Notes: generated by a model from the sequence alone, not told the origin. A stretch of 64,000 nt of DNA from Pseudosulfitobacter sp. DSM 107133 (GCF_022788695.1 NZ_CP085154.1:2914001-2978000); one strand, 5' to 3'. Counted from the stretch's first letter, positions 34,681 through 44,395 are shown. Numbers and translations: made by a program.

Positions 34681-36711
34681 TTGAACCCTGCTCCGCAGGA
34701 CATGCACGCCGCCGGACCTGAAAAGGCCCGGCGGCTTTTTGTTTACAACGGCGGCTTTCTGACCCAGCGCAGGCTGCGCCGGATTCTGGCGCTGGCGGGC
34801 TATCGCATCGCGCTGGGCGTTCCCCGCGACGGCGATCTGGTCGGCGTCTGGGGCAACAGCCCCACCGCCCATCGCGGCGAAGCGATGGCTGCGAAACATG
34901 GTGTACCCCTTGTGCGGATCGAGGACGCCTGGTTGCGCTCGTTGCATCCGGGGCGGGCGTCGACGCGGGCGACCGACCCTCCCCTTGGCCTGCTGGTCGA
35001 CCATTCGGGCGCGCATTTCGACCCTGCACAGCCGTCGGATCTGGAAAAGATCCTGCGTGATGATCCGCTGGACGATACTGCCCTGCTGAACCGCGCACGC
35101 GGCTGCATCGCCCGCCTGCAAGAGGCGCATCTGACCAAATACACCGCCTTTGACGCCACCCGCGCGGCCCTGCCGCCGGGCTATGTAGTGGTGATCGACC
35201 AGACCTTTGGCGATGCTTCGGTGCGCGCCAGCGGGGCCGACCGCAACCGATTTCTTGAAATGCTGTTCGTCGCCCAGGAGGAACATCCCGGCGCACCTAT
35301 CATTATCAAAACGCATCCCGAAACCGCCCAAGGCTTTCGACAGGGCTATTTCACCGCCGCCGACTGCAATGACCGTATCACCCTGCTCGATGACGCCATC
35401 AGCCCCTGGACCCTGTTCGAGGGGGCCATAGGCGTCTACACCGTGTCCTCGCAACTGGGTTTCGAGGCGATTTACGCAGGCCACAAACCGCGTGTCTTCG
35501 GCCAGCCGTTCTATGCGGGCTGGGGGCTGACCACCGACGAATTCCCCGTCCAGCGCCGCCAGCGCAACCTGACCCGCGCGCAGCTGTTTGCGGGGGCGAT
35601 GCTGCTGTATCCGAAATGGTACGATCCCTACCGCGACGCGCTGTGCAGCGCGGAAACCGCCATTGAAACGCTGGCCGCGCAGACCCGCGCATGGCGGGCC
35701 GATCATCGCGGCTGGGTCGCCAGCGGTATGCGGCTTTGGAAACGCAAACCCTTGCAGCAGGTCTTTGGCCGTCACAAGCGCATGATCTTTCAGGATGATC
35801 CCGCCCGCGCCCGCGAAACGGGACGCCCGTGGATGGTCTGGGCGGGCAAAGCCACCGGCGACCATTCCGACGCCGTGCGTATCGAAGATGGTTTCCTGCG
35901 CTCGCGCGGGTTGGGGGCGGAACTGGTGCCGCCCCTGTCACTGGTGACGGACGATCTGGGCATTTACTACGACCCCTCACAGTCCAGCCGCCTGGAGCAG
36001 TTGATTGCCGAACGCGCCAGCCTGCGCCCCGATCAACGCGCCCGCGCCGAGGCGTTGATGCGCACGCTGAGCAGAGCAGCTTTGAGCAAATACAACCTTG
36101 GTGGCGCAGCGCCCGATCTGCCCGAAGGCCCCCGCGTGCTTGTGGTCGGACAGGTCGAGGACGACGCGTCAATTCGTACAGGAGCGGGCGAAATATGTAC
36201 AAACCGCGCCTTGCTGGAAGCCGCCCGCGCGGCACATCCCGACGCCACGCTGATCTACAAACCCCACCCCGACGTCGAAGCAGGCCTGCGCGCCGGTGCC
36301 TTTGACGCCAGCGAGATTGCCGATGTGATCGCCACGCGCAGCGACATCGCGGCCCTTCTGGGACAGGTCGACCGGCTGTGGACCATGACATCGCTGACCG
36401 GCTTCGAGGCGTTGATACGGGGCGTTCCCGTCACCACCACCGGCGCGCCGTTCTATGCGGGTTGGGGTCTGACTGACGATCACGGCGACGTGCCCCCGCG
36501 CCGCCGCGCGCTGCCCGATCTGGCAGGGCTGGTTCATGCCACGCTGATCGACTATCCGCGCTATTTCGATCCGAAAACCGGCCTGCCCTGTCCCGTCGAA
36601 GTGGTCACCGAACGGCTGGCGACAGGCGACGTGCCGCACCCGGGTGCGTTGAACCGACTGGTGGCGAAATTGCAGGGTGTCTTTGCCTCATACGCGCATT
36701 TGTGGCGCTAA
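34681..36711 (+). CDS. kpsC: Capsule polysaccharide biosynthesis protein KpsC-like (dual Kdo transferase)
   Basis: 676 residues with two tandem copies of the KpsC/KpsS fold. Motifs repeat: IIKTHPE and FGQPFYAGWGLT in the first half, IYKPHPDVEAG and TGAPFYAGWGLTDD in the second. KpsC extends the poly-Kdo linker of group 2 capsules. The conserved protein begins at about RRLFVYNGGF. The start is uncertain: TTG 34681 or ATG 34702, which has AGGA only 3 nt away. A canonical terminator hairpin overlaps this N-terminal coding region. It follows the disrupted export gene and converges with ribD, 9 bases apart. Confidence 0.92.
   Translation: MNPAPQDMHAAGPEKARRLFVYNGGFLTQRRLRRILALAGYRIALGVPRDGDLVGVWGNSPTAHRGEAMAAKHGVPLVRIEDAWLRSLHPGRASTRATDPPLGLLVDHSGAHFDPAQPSDLEKILRDDPLDDTALLNRARGCIARLQEAHLTKYTAFDATRAALPPGYVVVIDQTFGDASVRASGADRNRFLEMLFVAQEEHPGAPIIIKTHPETAQGFRQGYFTAADCNDRITLLDDAISPWTLFEGAIGVYTVSSQLGFEAIYAGHKPRVFGQPFYAGWGLTTDEFPVQRRQRNLTRAQLFAGAMLLYPKWYDPYRDALCSAETAIETLAAQTRAWRADHRGWVASGMRLWKRKPLQQVFGRHKRMIFQDDPARARETGRPWMVWAGKATGDHSDAVRIEDGFLRSRGLGAELVPPLSLVTDDLGIYYDPSQSSRLEQLIAERASLRPDQRARAEALMRTLSRAALSKYNLGGAAPDLPEGPRVLVVGQVEDDASIRTGAGEICTNRALLEAARAAHPDATLIYKPHPDVEAGLRAGAFDASEIADVIATRSDIAALLGQVDRLWTMTSLTGFEALIRGVPVTTTGAPFYAGWGLTDDHGDVPPRRRALPDLAGLVHATLIDYPRYFDPKTGLPCPVEVVTERLATGDVPHPGALNRLVAKLQGVFASYAHLWR
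34708..34744 (+). terminator. Intrinsic terminator inside the 5' end of kpsC
   Basis: GCCGCCGG (34708-34715) pairs with CCGGCGGC (34728-34735), with two more pairs inside after one mismatch, followed by TTTTTGTTT (34736-34744). It lies downstream of both candidate kpsC start codons, so it probably ends or attenuates transcription from the export gene unless kpsC is being translated. Confidence 0.75.
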
Positions 36712-36720
36712 ATCAGCCTA

Positions 36721-37824
36721 TTAGCCTTCGGCACGTTCCCAGACATGCATCACATCCGCCCCCACAGCGCGGGTCTCGACCAGATCAAAGCGCGCGGCTT
36801 CTGACAAAGCCCCAAGCCCCAGCGCCCCGACACTGGGCAGCCCTTCTGCGCCAATGGTCAGGCCAGCGGTAAAGCCCACCAGACGGTCCACCAGATCATT
36901 GGCCAGCAATGACGCGGCCAGGGCACTGCCACCTTCGCAATAGACACGGTTCAACCCGTGCGCGCCCAGTTGCGCCAGCACGTCATTGGTATCAAGCTGG
37001 CTGCCGACAATCTGACAGGGCAACAAGACCGCGCCCAGATCGGCCCATGTCTTTTGCAGCCCCTTATCGACATCCTTGCCATGACACAGGATCACCGGAA
37101 CCTCTTGCGCCGTGCGCGCCAGATTGCCCAGCAAGGGCAAATCAAGCCTGCGCGAAATGACCACGCGCGCCGGTTGGTGCGCCGCGCCCATATCCCGCAC
37201 GTTCAGCGAAGGATCATCATGACGCGCCGTGCCGCCGCCCACCATCACCGCGTCGTGGCGCAAGCGCATCGCATGGCCCGCGCGGCGCGCTTCTGGCCCC
37301 GTGATCCACTGGCTTTCGCCCGTGCCGGTGGCAATGCGCCCGTCAAAGCTGCTGGCCAGTTTCAGCGTGACCTCGGGCCGCCCCGTGACCACACGGCGGA
37401 AAAATCCGGCCATGTCGGCAAAGGCCTTGTTGGCCATCAGCCCCTCTTCCACCGCAATCCCCGCATCGCGCAACATCGCCAGTCCGCGCCCGTCCACACG
37501 GCCGTCGGCATCCGCCACCGCCACCACCACACGGGCAACGCCCGCATCAATCAGCGCCTGCGCACAGGGAGGCGTCTGGCCGTGGTGGGCACAGGGTTCC
37601 AGGGTCACATAAACGGTCGCCCCGCGCGCAGCGTCACCGGCCTGGGCCAGCGCCACGGCTTCGGCATGGGGCCGCCCGCCCGGCTGGGTCCAGCCGCGCC
37701 CGACGATGCGCCCATCCGACACGATCACGCAGCCCACAGCCGGATTGGGAGCGGTGTTGCCCTGCCCCCGTCGTCCAAGCGACAGGGCCAGCGCCATGTA
37801 CCGGCTGTCAGATGTCGCGCTCAC
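36721..37824 (-). CDS. ribD: Bifunctional riboflavin deaminase/reductase RibD
   Basis: 367 residues. The N-terminal deaminase has the zinc motif HAE ([11 protein letters not shown]) and PCxxxGxTPPC ([13 protein letters not shown]). The C-terminal reductase has [14 protein letters not shown] and [12 protein letters not shown]. Both catalytic sets are complete, so it carries out the second and third steps of the pathway. Its ATG overlaps the nrdR stop by 4 nt, the classic nrdR-ribD pairing. The other rib genes lie 6-9 kb away across the capsule block. Confidence 0.96.
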   Translation of the reverse strand: MSATSDSRYMALALSLGRRGQGNTAPNPAVGCVIVSDGRIVGRGWTQPGGRPHAEAVALAQAGDAARGATVYVTLEPCAHHGQTPPCAQALIDAGVARVVVAVADADGRVDGRGLAMLRDAGIAVEEGLMANKAFADMAGFFRRVVTGRPEVTLKLASSFDGRIATGTGESQWITGPEARRAGHAMRLRHDAVMVGGGTARHDDPSLNVRDMGAAHQPARVVISRRLDLPLLGNLARTAQEVPVILCHGKDVDKGLQKTWADLGAVLLPCQIVGSQLDTNDVLAQLGAHGLNRVYCEGGSALAASLLANDLVDRLVGFTAGLTIGAEGLPSVGALGLGALSEAARFDLVETRAVGADVMHVWERAEG

Positions 37825-38288
37825 TCATCCATCGGCTGATCGGGACGCAGTTCCTGTACGAACTTGTCAAAATCATCAGCCGCCTGAAAGTTCTTGTAAA
37901 CGCTGGCAAAACGCACATAGGCCACGGTGTCGATGCGCGCCAATGCCTCCATCACGATCTCGCCGATGCTTTTCGACGGAATGTCGGTTTCGCCCAGCGA
38001 TTCCAGACGCCGCACGATGCCCGAAATCATCTGGTCGATCCGCTCGGGTTCGATGGGTCGTTTCTGCATCGAAATGCGGATGGACCGTTCCAGCTTGTCA
38101 CGGTCGAAATCCTCGCGTTTGCCGCTGGATTTGATGACCACAAGGTCACGCAATTGCACCCGTTCGTAGGTTGTGAACCTGCCACCGCAGGCCGGACAAA
38201 AACGACGGCGCCGGATCGAAACGTGATCCTCTGCCGGTCGGCTGTCTTTCACCTGAGTGTCGATATTTCCGCAAAATGGGCAGCGCAT
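37821..38288 (-). CDS. nrdR: Transcriptional repressor NrdR
   Basis: 155 residues. The zinc ribbon CPFC (3-6) ... CPAC (about 31-34) is followed by an ATP-cone domain ([19 protein letters not shown]) that senses dATP/ATP. It represses ribonucleotide reductase genes. Length and motifs are standard. It is the first gene of nrdR-ribD. A perfect DnaA-box 9-mer lies about 50 bp upstream of its start. No NrdR box pair was found next to it. Confidence 0.96.
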   Translation of the reverse strand: MRCPFCGNIDTQVKDSRPAEDHVSIRRRRFCPACGGRFTTYERVQLRDLVVIKSSGKREDFDRDKLERSIRISMQKRPIEPERIDQMISGIVRRLESLGETDIPSKSIGEIVMEALARIDTVAYVRFASVYKNFQAADDFDKFVQELRPDQPMDE

Positions 38289-38338
38289 TGCCTGTCCCCT
38301 TATTCTGTCCCGCCTGTGTTGTGGGGTTTGACCCGCAC

Positions 38339-38347
38339 TTATCCACA
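38339..38347 (+). promoter_or_regulatory. Consensus DnaA box (TTATCCACA)
   Basis: TTATCCACA, 51 bp upstream of the nrdR start codon, in the 118-bp gap between nrdR and yjbQ. It is a single box, so not an origin. A DnaA link to nucleotide-reduction control would make sense, since nrd genes are DnaA-regulated in E. coli. Confidence 0.45.
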
Positions 38348-38406
38348 GTTATAGGGCGTCGCCTAGGTTTTGGGTAGGGGGGAAATTTCACCGCTAGATA
38401 AGCCGC

Positions 38407-38823
38407 CTAATCCGCGCGAAAATGTGCTGCTACCTTGCGCAGGTGGGGGCGGCTGCGGTGTTCAAACAGATAGATGCCTTGCCATGTCCCCAGCACCATG
38501 CGCCCCGCCGCCACCGGGACCGACAGCGACACGGGCAGCATTGCCGCCTTGATATGGGCGGGCATGTCGTCGGGGCCTTCGTATGTATGGGTCAGATAGG
38601 CCATCGACGGATCGGTTGTGGGCGGCACCAGCCGCGCAAAGTAATTGTGCAGATCGGTCTGCACTTCGGGGTCGGCGTTTTCCTGTATCAGCAAGGACGC
38701 CGAGGTGTGCTGCACCAGAAGCGTCAGCAAACCATCCCCCTGCCCGCGCACCCATCGCGCCACCGTATCGGTAAACTCGGTCAGACCGGGGCCCTGTGTA
38801 TCAATCTGGAACGTGGTTTGCAT
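38407..38823 (-). CDS. yjbQ: YjbQ-family protein (UPF0047, secondary thiamine-phosphate synthase)
   Basis: 138 residues. Conserved blocks: LLVQHTSASLLIQENADPEV (His and Glu of the active site), YEGPDDMPAHIKAA and LGTWQGIYLFEHR near the end. Family members have weak thiamine-phosphate synthase activity; the true role is unsettled. It is a single gene on the minus strand, between nrdR and the pair of small secreted proteins. Confidence 0.92.
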   Translation of the reverse strand: MQTTFQIDTQGPGLTEFTDTVARWVRGQGDGLLTLLVQHTSASLLIQENADPEVQTDLHNYFARLVPPTTDPSMAYLTHTYEGPDDMPAHIKAAMLPVSLSVPVAAGRMVLGTWQGIYLFEHRSRPHLRKVAAHFRAD

Positions 38824-38876
38824 GAGCCGAAGGTGGCGCAGCCCCCGTCAGGCTGCAAGCGCTTATATCGAGCGGA

Positions 38877-39284
38877 TCACAGCCCGCCCGGCAACCGCGC
38901 ATCGGTGCAGAAGGTGCGCGCGTGGCCCACCGACAGGTTCGACCCGGCGTGATAGGCCGACAGGCCGACGACGAACACCTGGCGTGGTACGGCCCCTTGC
39001 GCCGTCAGGCCAAAGGTCACCGCCTTGCGCCCTGCCACGGACTGACTGTCGCCGCGCGCTGCAACCACATACAAGCGGCCTTCGTCGGGTTCTAGCAGCA
39101 CCTTGCGGGCGTAATCCGCCGCAGCGCACCAAAGCGCGCGCGCGCCAGCGCCCCGTCCCTCGATCACTTCAAAACTGCCATCCGCCAAGGGCGCAACACG
39201 CAAATCGTTGGGGGCACGAAAGCTTTGCGCCAGCGTTGGCGTTGCCAGACTGATGGCCAGTATCGGTACGATGGCTCGAAACAT
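38877..39284 (-). CDS. Secreted protein of tandem paralogue pair, copy 1
   Basis: 135 residues with a signal peptide (1-19, ending TLAQ). The mature part contains SFEVIEGRGAGARALWCAAADYA, GRLYVVAARG and SVAGRKAVTF, all shared with the neighbour at 39310-39729. There is one Cys after Trp and one near the C-terminus (FC), so a disulfide is likely. AAAGG precedes the ATG at 39284. The family was not recognised; it looks like a conserved Rhodobacteraceae periplasmic protein. Confidence 0.78.
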   Translation of the reverse strand: MFRAIVPILAISLATPTLAQSFRAPNDLRVAPLADGSFEVIEGRGAGARALWCAAADYARKVLLEPDEGRLYVVAARGDSQSVAGRKAVTFGLTAQGAVPRQVFVVGLSAYHAGSNLSVGHARTFCTDARLPGGL

Positions 39285-39309
39285 GCAAGCGCCTTTGAGT
39301 GTCTTGATC

Positions 39310-39729
39310 TCAGGGCAGAACGTCACCCGGTTCGATAATATGATCTTTGCAGAACTGGACCGCATGAAACAGCAACAGATTTGCACCCGGCACGCTTGTG
39401 GTCACAGAATGGCCCGGCGCGGGGGCATTGCCCGGATCGCGGGTGGAAAAGGCCACGCCTTTGGCCCCCGCAACGGATTGAGCAGGTCCGCGCGGTGTCA
39501 CGATATACAGACGCCCGCGCTGGTCGCCCAACTGGTCAATCGCGTAGGTCGCCGCCGCACACCAGATGTCACGCGGCCCTGCGCCATTTTTTTCAATGAC
39601 CTCGAACGTCGAAGCCGACAAAGGGTTCACCGGCAATTTCGGTTCAAAAAGCGCATCTGTAAATTGCGCAGCGGCAGGAAAAGCGGTCAGGGCCAGCCCC
39701 AGACCGGCTGCAATGGGAAAACGAACCAT
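39310..39729 (-). CDS. Secreted protein of tandem paralogue pair, copy 2
   Basis: 139 residues with a signal peptide (1-22, ending AAAQ). It matches copy 1 in TFEVIEKNGAGPRDIWCAAATYA, GRLYIVTPRG and SVAGAKGVAF, and has the same two cysteines. AGGAG lies 8 nt upstream of the ATG at 39729. The two genes are 25 bases apart and probably co-transcribed, arising from a local duplication. They have diverged strongly outside the shared blocks. Function unknown. Confidence 0.78.
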   Translation of the reverse strand: MVRFPIAAGLGLALTAFPAAAQFTDALFEPKLPVNPLSASTFEVIEKNGAGPRDIWCAAATYAIDQLGDQRGRLYIVTPRGPAQSVAGAKGVAFSTRDPGNAPAPGHSVTTSVPGANLLLFHAVQFCKDHIIEPGDVLP

Positions 39730-39824
39730 AAACTTACTCCTGTGTCTGATTCCCAATATAGGCCGCGTGGCAAGCGATCCCAATCACATGCGCGTCACCT
39801 GTTTGCGAAAACAAGTCGCAACAC

Positions 39825-40277
39825 TCAGGTCTTGTCGATGAACCGCGCCCGAACATCCGGTGTGGGAAGCACACAGGACTCATAACGGCCGAACAGACGA
39901 TACCGGTTGCGGGCTATGGCGCGGTACAGCGGGTGGCGGATCGGCGCGGGGATGAACCGCACCACCGACAGCGCGCGCCACGGCCAACCCAGCGCCGACA
40001 TAGCCGCGGCAAAGGAATCCAGATTTTCGTGGATCCGTCCGTTCACGATCACCAGATTGGTCTGAAATTCGGTCGGGTTCAGGTCCAGCGCGCGGTACAG
40101 CGCCTGCCCCAGTGGCGACTGCGCCGTGGCAAAGCTGAACCGTTCGGCGTGGTCATGACGCAGCACAAAACGGAAGAACCCCGAGCACAGCACACATTCG
40201 CCGTCAAAAACAATCAGGTCGCGGCCCCGAAGGAGCGCGACCTGTGTTTCTGGCAGTACCTCAACCGGACGGGACAT
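39825..40277 (-). CDS. DCC-family thiol-disulfide oxidoreductase-like protein (DUF393)
   Basis: 150 residues. The defining FDGECVLCSGF motif (DGxCxxC, residues about 24-34) is intact, followed by FATAQSPLG and a C-terminal RYRLFGR segment typical of YuxK/DCC proteins. It is a predicted thioredoxin-like redox protein with no signal peptide; substrate unknown. It starts 12 bases downstream of the rpoD stop on the same strand, so it may be read from rpoD transcripts. Confidence 0.9.
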   Translation of the reverse strand: MSRPVEVLPETQVALLRGRDLIVFDGECVLCSGFFRFVLRHDHAERFSFATAQSPLGQALYRALDLNPTEFQTNLVIVNGRIHENLDSFAAAMSALGWPWRALSVVRFIPAPIRHPLYRAIARNRYRLFGRYESCVLPTPDVRARFIDKT

Positions 40278-40289
40278 GGTCCCCCGTCC

Positions 40290-42275
40290 TTACTGGTCCA
40301 GGAACGACCGCAGCTTGCGCGACCGGCTGGGGTGTTTCAGCTTGCGCAGGGCCTTGGCCTCGATCTGGCGGATCCGCTCGCGGGTCACGCTGAACTGCTG
40401 GCCGACTTCTTCAAGCGTGTGGTCGGTGTTCATGCCGATGCCAAAGCGCATCCGCAGAACCCGTTCCTCGCGCGGGGTGAGCGAGGCCAGCACGCGGGTG
40501 GTGGTTTCCTTGAGGTTTTCCTGAATGGCGCTGTCGAGCGGCAGCACGGCATTCTTGTCCTCGATGAAATCACCGAGCTGGCTGTCTTCCTCGTCGCCGA
40601 TGGGCGTTTCAAGGGAGATCGGCTCCTTGGCGATTTTCATCACCTTGCGGACCTTTTCCAGCGGCATTTGCAGCTTTTCGGCCAGCTCTTCCGGCGTCGG
40701 CTCGCGGCCGATTTCATGCAGCATCTGACGACCGGTGCGGACCAGTTTGTTGATCGTCTCGATCATATGCACCGGAATACGGATGGTGCGTGCCTGATCG
40801 GCGATCGAGCGGGTGATCGCCTGACGGATCCACCAGGTCGCATAGGTCGAGAATTTATAGCCGCGACGATATTCGAATTTATCCACCGCCTTCATCAGGC
40901 CGATGTTGCCTTCCTGAATGAGATCAAGGAATTGCAGGCCACGGTTGGTGTATTTCTTGGCAATCGAGATCACCAGACGCAGGTTGGCCTCGACCATTTC
41001 CTTCTTGGCCTGACGGGCTTCTTTCTCGCCCTTTTGAACCTGCTGCACGATGCGGCGGAATTCAGAGATATCCAGACCGACATACTGGCCGACCTGCGCC
41101 ATATCGTTGCGCAGTTCGTCAACCTTGTCCGCCGAGCGTTCGATGAACATCTGCCAGCCACGACCGGACTTTTCGCCCATCCGCTCCATCCAGTTGGGAT
41201 CAAGCTCGTGACCGCGATAGGCGTCGACGAATTCCTTGCGGTTGATGCGCGCCTGATCCGCCAGCTTCACGATGGCGCTGTCGATCTGCATGATGCGGCG
41301 GTTGATGCCGTACAACTGGTCAATCAGCGCTTCGATACGGTTGTTGTGCAGGTGCAGATCGTTCACCAGCAGCACGATTTCCGAGCGCAGCTTTTGATAG
41401 GTGCTCTCGTCAACGGCGCTAAAGCTGGAATCTTCGTTCAACGTTGCCGAAATCCGGCTGTCCTGCATTTCTGACAATTTGACGTAATCGTCGGCGATGA
41501 TGTCCAGCGCTTCCAGAACCTGCGGTTTCAGCGCCGCTTCCATCGCGGCCAGCGACATGTTGGCCTGTTCGTCTTCGTCATCGTCATCGTCGGAAGCAAT
41601 CGGGTTGCCGTCGGCATCCAGCTCTGTCTTGCCACCTTCACTGGATTTCGACGTTTCCGATGTCGCCCCGGACACAACGGCTTCAGTCGAATCCTCGTCG
41701 CCCAACTGATCCCCGAACGTCGCCTCAAGGTCGATCACATCGCGCAGCAGAATGTCTTCGCTCAGAAGTTCGTCGCGCCAGATCGTGATCGCCTGAAAGG
41801 TCAGCGGGCTTTCACACAGGCCCGCGATCATGGTGTTGCGACCGGCCTCGATACGTTTGGCGATGGCAATCTCGCCCTCGCGGCTCAGCAGTTCGACGCT
41901 GCCCATCTCGCGCAGGTACATGCGCACCGGATCGTCAGTGCGGTCCAGTTTTTCCGAGGTGCCCGAGCCCAGCGTGATTTCACGCGTGCCTTCGGTGGTG
42001 GCCAACTCGGTAGAACCCTTGCCCTCTTCGTCCTCGGCTTCCTCGTCCTCGATGATGTTGATGCCCATTTCGGACAGCATCGACATCACGTCTTCGATTT
42101 GTTCGGAACTGACCTGATCGGGGGGCAGAACGGTGTTCAGCTGGTCATAGGTGATATAGCCCTTTTCACGGGCTTCGGCGATCATCTTCTTGACGGCCGC
42201 CTGACTCATATCAAGCGAGTGACCGGTATCGGAATCGTCGGTCTTGGCGTCTTCGTTTGTGTCTTTCGCGGCCAT
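40290..42275 (-). CDS. rpoD: RNA polymerase primary sigma factor RpoD
   Basis: 661 residues. Region 1.1 ([18 protein letters not shown]...) is followed by a long acidic non-conserved insert, then regions 2 ([42 protein letters not shown]), 3 and 4 ([33 protein letters not shown]). These are the hallmarks of the housekeeping sigma70. AGGAG precedes the ATG at 42275. It lies 134 bases downstream of dnaG, the conserved dnaG-rpoD macromolecular-synthesis pair, here without rpsU. Confidence 0.98.
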   Translation of the reverse strand: MAAKDTNEDAKTDDSDTGHSLDMSQAAVKKMIAEAREKGYITYDQLNTVLPPDQVSSEQIEDVMSMLSEMGINIIEDEEAEDEEGKGSTELATTEGTREITLGSGTSEKLDRTDDPVRMYLREMGSVELLSREGEIAIAKRIEAGRNTMIAGLCESPLTFQAITIWRDELLSEDILLRDVIDLEATFGDQLGDEDSTEAVVSGATSETSKSSEGGKTELDADGNPIASDDDDDEDEQANMSLAAMEAALKPQVLEALDIIADDYVKLSEMQDSRISATLNEDSSFSAVDESTYQKLRSEIVLLVNDLHLHNNRIEALIDQLYGINRRIMQIDSAIVKLADQARINRKEFVDAYRGHELDPNWMERMGEKSGRGWQMFIERSADKVDELRNDMAQVGQYVGLDISEFRRIVQQVQKGEKEARQAKKEMVEANLRLVISIAKKYTNRGLQFLDLIQEGNIGLMKAVDKFEYRRGYKFSTYATWWIRQAITRSIADQARTIRIPVHMIETINKLVRTGRQMLHEIGREPTPEELAEKLQMPLEKVRKVMKIAKEPISLETPIGDEEDSQLGDFIEDKNAVLPLDSAIQENLKETTTRVLASLTPREERVLRMRFGIGMNTDHTLEEVGQQFSVTRERIRQIEAKALRKLKHPSRSRKLRSFLDQ

Positions 42276-42304
42276 CGGTTGCTCCTGTTCAAGCACTCCT
42301 GTCG

Positions 42305-42326
42305 CGAATCACCCCAAGGTGATTCG
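42305..42326 (-). other. Hairpin in dnaG-rpoD intergenic region
   Basis: Perfect 9-bp inverted repeat CGAATCACC / GGTGATTCG with a 4-nt loop, 30 bases upstream of the rpoD start. Nearby are several more GATTC units and a weaker GGGTG/CACCC hairpin (42352-42368). There is no U-tract, so an RNA processing site or operator is likelier than a terminator. Confidence 0.5.
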
Positions 42327-42409
42327 GCTAACAGGGAATCATTCACGATTCGGGTGATTCGGCCACCCGTGTAACGTTATTTTCCCAAGGTTTCCCAACG
42401 AAAACCTCA

Positions 42410-44395
42410 TTAGTGTTGTTTTCTGCCCCGCTTCGAGAAGTCGATAGCGTCGAACATCGCGCGGCTGCGGGTCACTTCGTCTTTTTCCATCTTCACGCCG
42501 TTGTCGGCGGTTACAAAGTCGCCGCTGCCCTCTTTCTGGGTGCTGCGGTTGGCGCTGTCTGCGGCTTCTGCGGCCTGGCTTAGCCGCCAGGTCACACCTT
42601 CGTCTGCCACGCCGGTCAGGTCTTCGGCCGCATCGGCGATTTCTGCGTCCAGTCCACGTGCCGCTGAAAGTTTCGCAAGCTCTTCGGCCACGGTGATCCG
42701 GGCCATGTCGGCGTTGCCGGGGGTGCGGATGCAGGGGACGATAGCGACATGGCTTGCATTCAGCAGGTTTTCAAGGGCTTCGGGCCCGCGTGCGCTGGAA
42801 ATCTTTTCACGCAACACCTCTGCACCCTCATGTGCATGGCGCAGGATCAGGTCGCGCAGGGCGGCGTTTTCGGGGTTGATGCAGCGCAGTCTTTCCAGTG
42901 GCGTTTCAAAGCTTTCCACCACTTCGGGGCAGGTGATCAGCGCCGCCAGAATCACCGATTCGCGCAACATATGCGGAACCTTGTCACCCGCAGCAGCCGC
43001 CAGCGCCGAGGATTTGGTGGATTGCAACGGCACCGGCGCAGGTTGCCATTTGCCAAAGCCGCCGCCACTGCGCTGCCCGCCCGAACGTGCCCCACCCGTC
43101 GCCGCGCGTTGCGGGCGGAACAACTGAAAGCGCAGTTCCTTGATCTCCTGCCCGTAGTGATTGCGGATCGACGGATCGGCGATGGTCTTGATCTTTTCCC
43201 GCAGCGCCTTGTCCAGCGCTGCCTTGCGTTCGGGGCTGTCAAAAACCCGGCCTTCGGTCTCGCGTTGCCAAAGCAGACGCACCATCGGCATCGCCCCGTC
43301 CAGCAGCTTTTGCAGCGCAGGCGCGCCCGAGGATTTCAGCAAATCGTCGGGGTCCTGCCCTTCGGGCATCATCGCAAAGCGCAGGGATTGCCCCGCCTCG
43401 ACCAGCGGCAATGCCAGATCAATCAGCCGCATCGCCGCGCGCAGGCCCGCAGTGTCACCATCCAGCGCGATGATGGGTTCGGGTGCCACACGCCACAACA
43501 TTTGCAGCTGGTTTTCGGTGATCGCGGTGCCCAGCGGGGCCACAGCCGCCTCGAACCCCGCCTCGGACAGGGCGATCACGTCCATATACCCTTCGGCCAC
43601 GATCAGCGGCATACCCTTGCCCGCAGCCGTGCGGGCCGGGCCGTGATTGTACAGGCTGCGGCCCTTGTCGAACAGTTCGGTTTCGGGCGAATTCAAATAC
43701 TTGGCGTTGTCATTCGGGTCCATCGCGCGCCCGCCAAAGGCGGTGCAGCGTCCGCGTGCGTCGCGGATCGGAAACATGATGCGGCCCCGGAAGGTGTCAT
43801 AGGGCTTGCCGCCCTTCTGGCTGGGCTTGGCCAGACCCGCGCCGATGATCAGCTCATCACTGATATTCTTCGACTTCAGGTGATCCCACAGCCCCTGCCA
43901 CACATCGGGGGCAAAGCCGATTTCCCAACGATCCAGCGCTTGCTGGCTGAGGCCACGCCGTTCGAGATAAGCGCGCGCCTCGGACGCGACGCCGGTTTTC
44001 AGTTGCAGCCGGTAGTATTGCACCGCCTGCTCCATGACCTCGGCCAGTTGCGTGCGGGTGTCGGCCTTTTGCTGGGCTTGCGGGTCGCGCTGGGGCATCG
44101 GCATGCCTGCCTCGCCTGCCAGAATGCGCACCGCTTCGATGAAATCGACATTCTCGGTCTCGCGCACGAACGAAATCGCGTCGCCTTTGGCGTGGCAGCC
44201 AAAGCAATAGTAGAATCCCTTGCGGTCATCGACGTGAAAACTGGCGGATTTTTCCTGATGGAACGGGCATGGCGCCCACAGGTCGCCCTTGGCCTGATTG
44301 GATTTCCGGCTGTCCCACATGACCTTTCGGCCCACAACCTGTGCAAGGCTGAGGCGGGTGCGCAGTTCATCAAGGAATCCGGGGGGCAGGCTCAT
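42410..44395 (-). CDS. dnaG: DNA primase
   Basis: 661 residues; makes RNA primers at the replication fork. The N-terminal CHC2 zinc finger is CPFHQEKSASFHVDDRKGFY with CFGC. The TOPRIM catalytic acids are in VAEGYMDVIAL and ALDGDTAG. The C-terminal helicase-binding half is present, with a Gly/Arg-rich linker after FRPQRAATGG. It is followed by rpoD on the same strand. The upstream region holds the GC-rich repeat copy C (44478-44523). Confidence 0.97.
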   Translation of the reverse strand: MSLPPGFLDELRTRLSLAQVVGRKVMWDSRKSNQAKGDLWAPCPFHQEKSASFHVDDRKGFYYCFGCHAKGDAISFVRETENVDFIEAVRILAGEAGMPMPQRDPQAQQKADTRTQLAEVMEQAVQYYRLQLKTGVASEARAYLERRGLSQQALDRWEIGFAPDVWQGLWDHLKSKNISDELIIGAGLAKPSQKGGKPYDTFRGRIMFPIRDARGRCTAFGGRAMDPNDNAKYLNSPETELFDKGRSLYNHGPARTAAGKGMPLIVAEGYMDVIALSEAGFEAAVAPLGTAITENQLQMLWRVAPEPIIALDGDTAGLRAAMRLIDLALPLVEAGQSLRFAMMPEGQDPDDLLKSSGAPALQKLLDGAMPMVRLLWQRETEGRVFDSPERKAALDKALREKIKTIADPSIRNHYGQEIKELRFQLFRPQRAATGGARSGGQRSGGGFGKWQPAPVPLQSTKSSALAAAAGDKVPHMLRESVILAALITCPEVVESFETPLERLRCINPENAALRDLILRHAHEGAEVLREKISSARGPEALENLLNASHVAIVPCIRTPGNADMARITVAEELAKLSAARGLDAEIADAAEDLTGVADEGVTWRLSQAAEAADSANRSTQKEGSGDFVTADNGVKMEKDEVTRSRAMFDAIDFSKRGRKQH

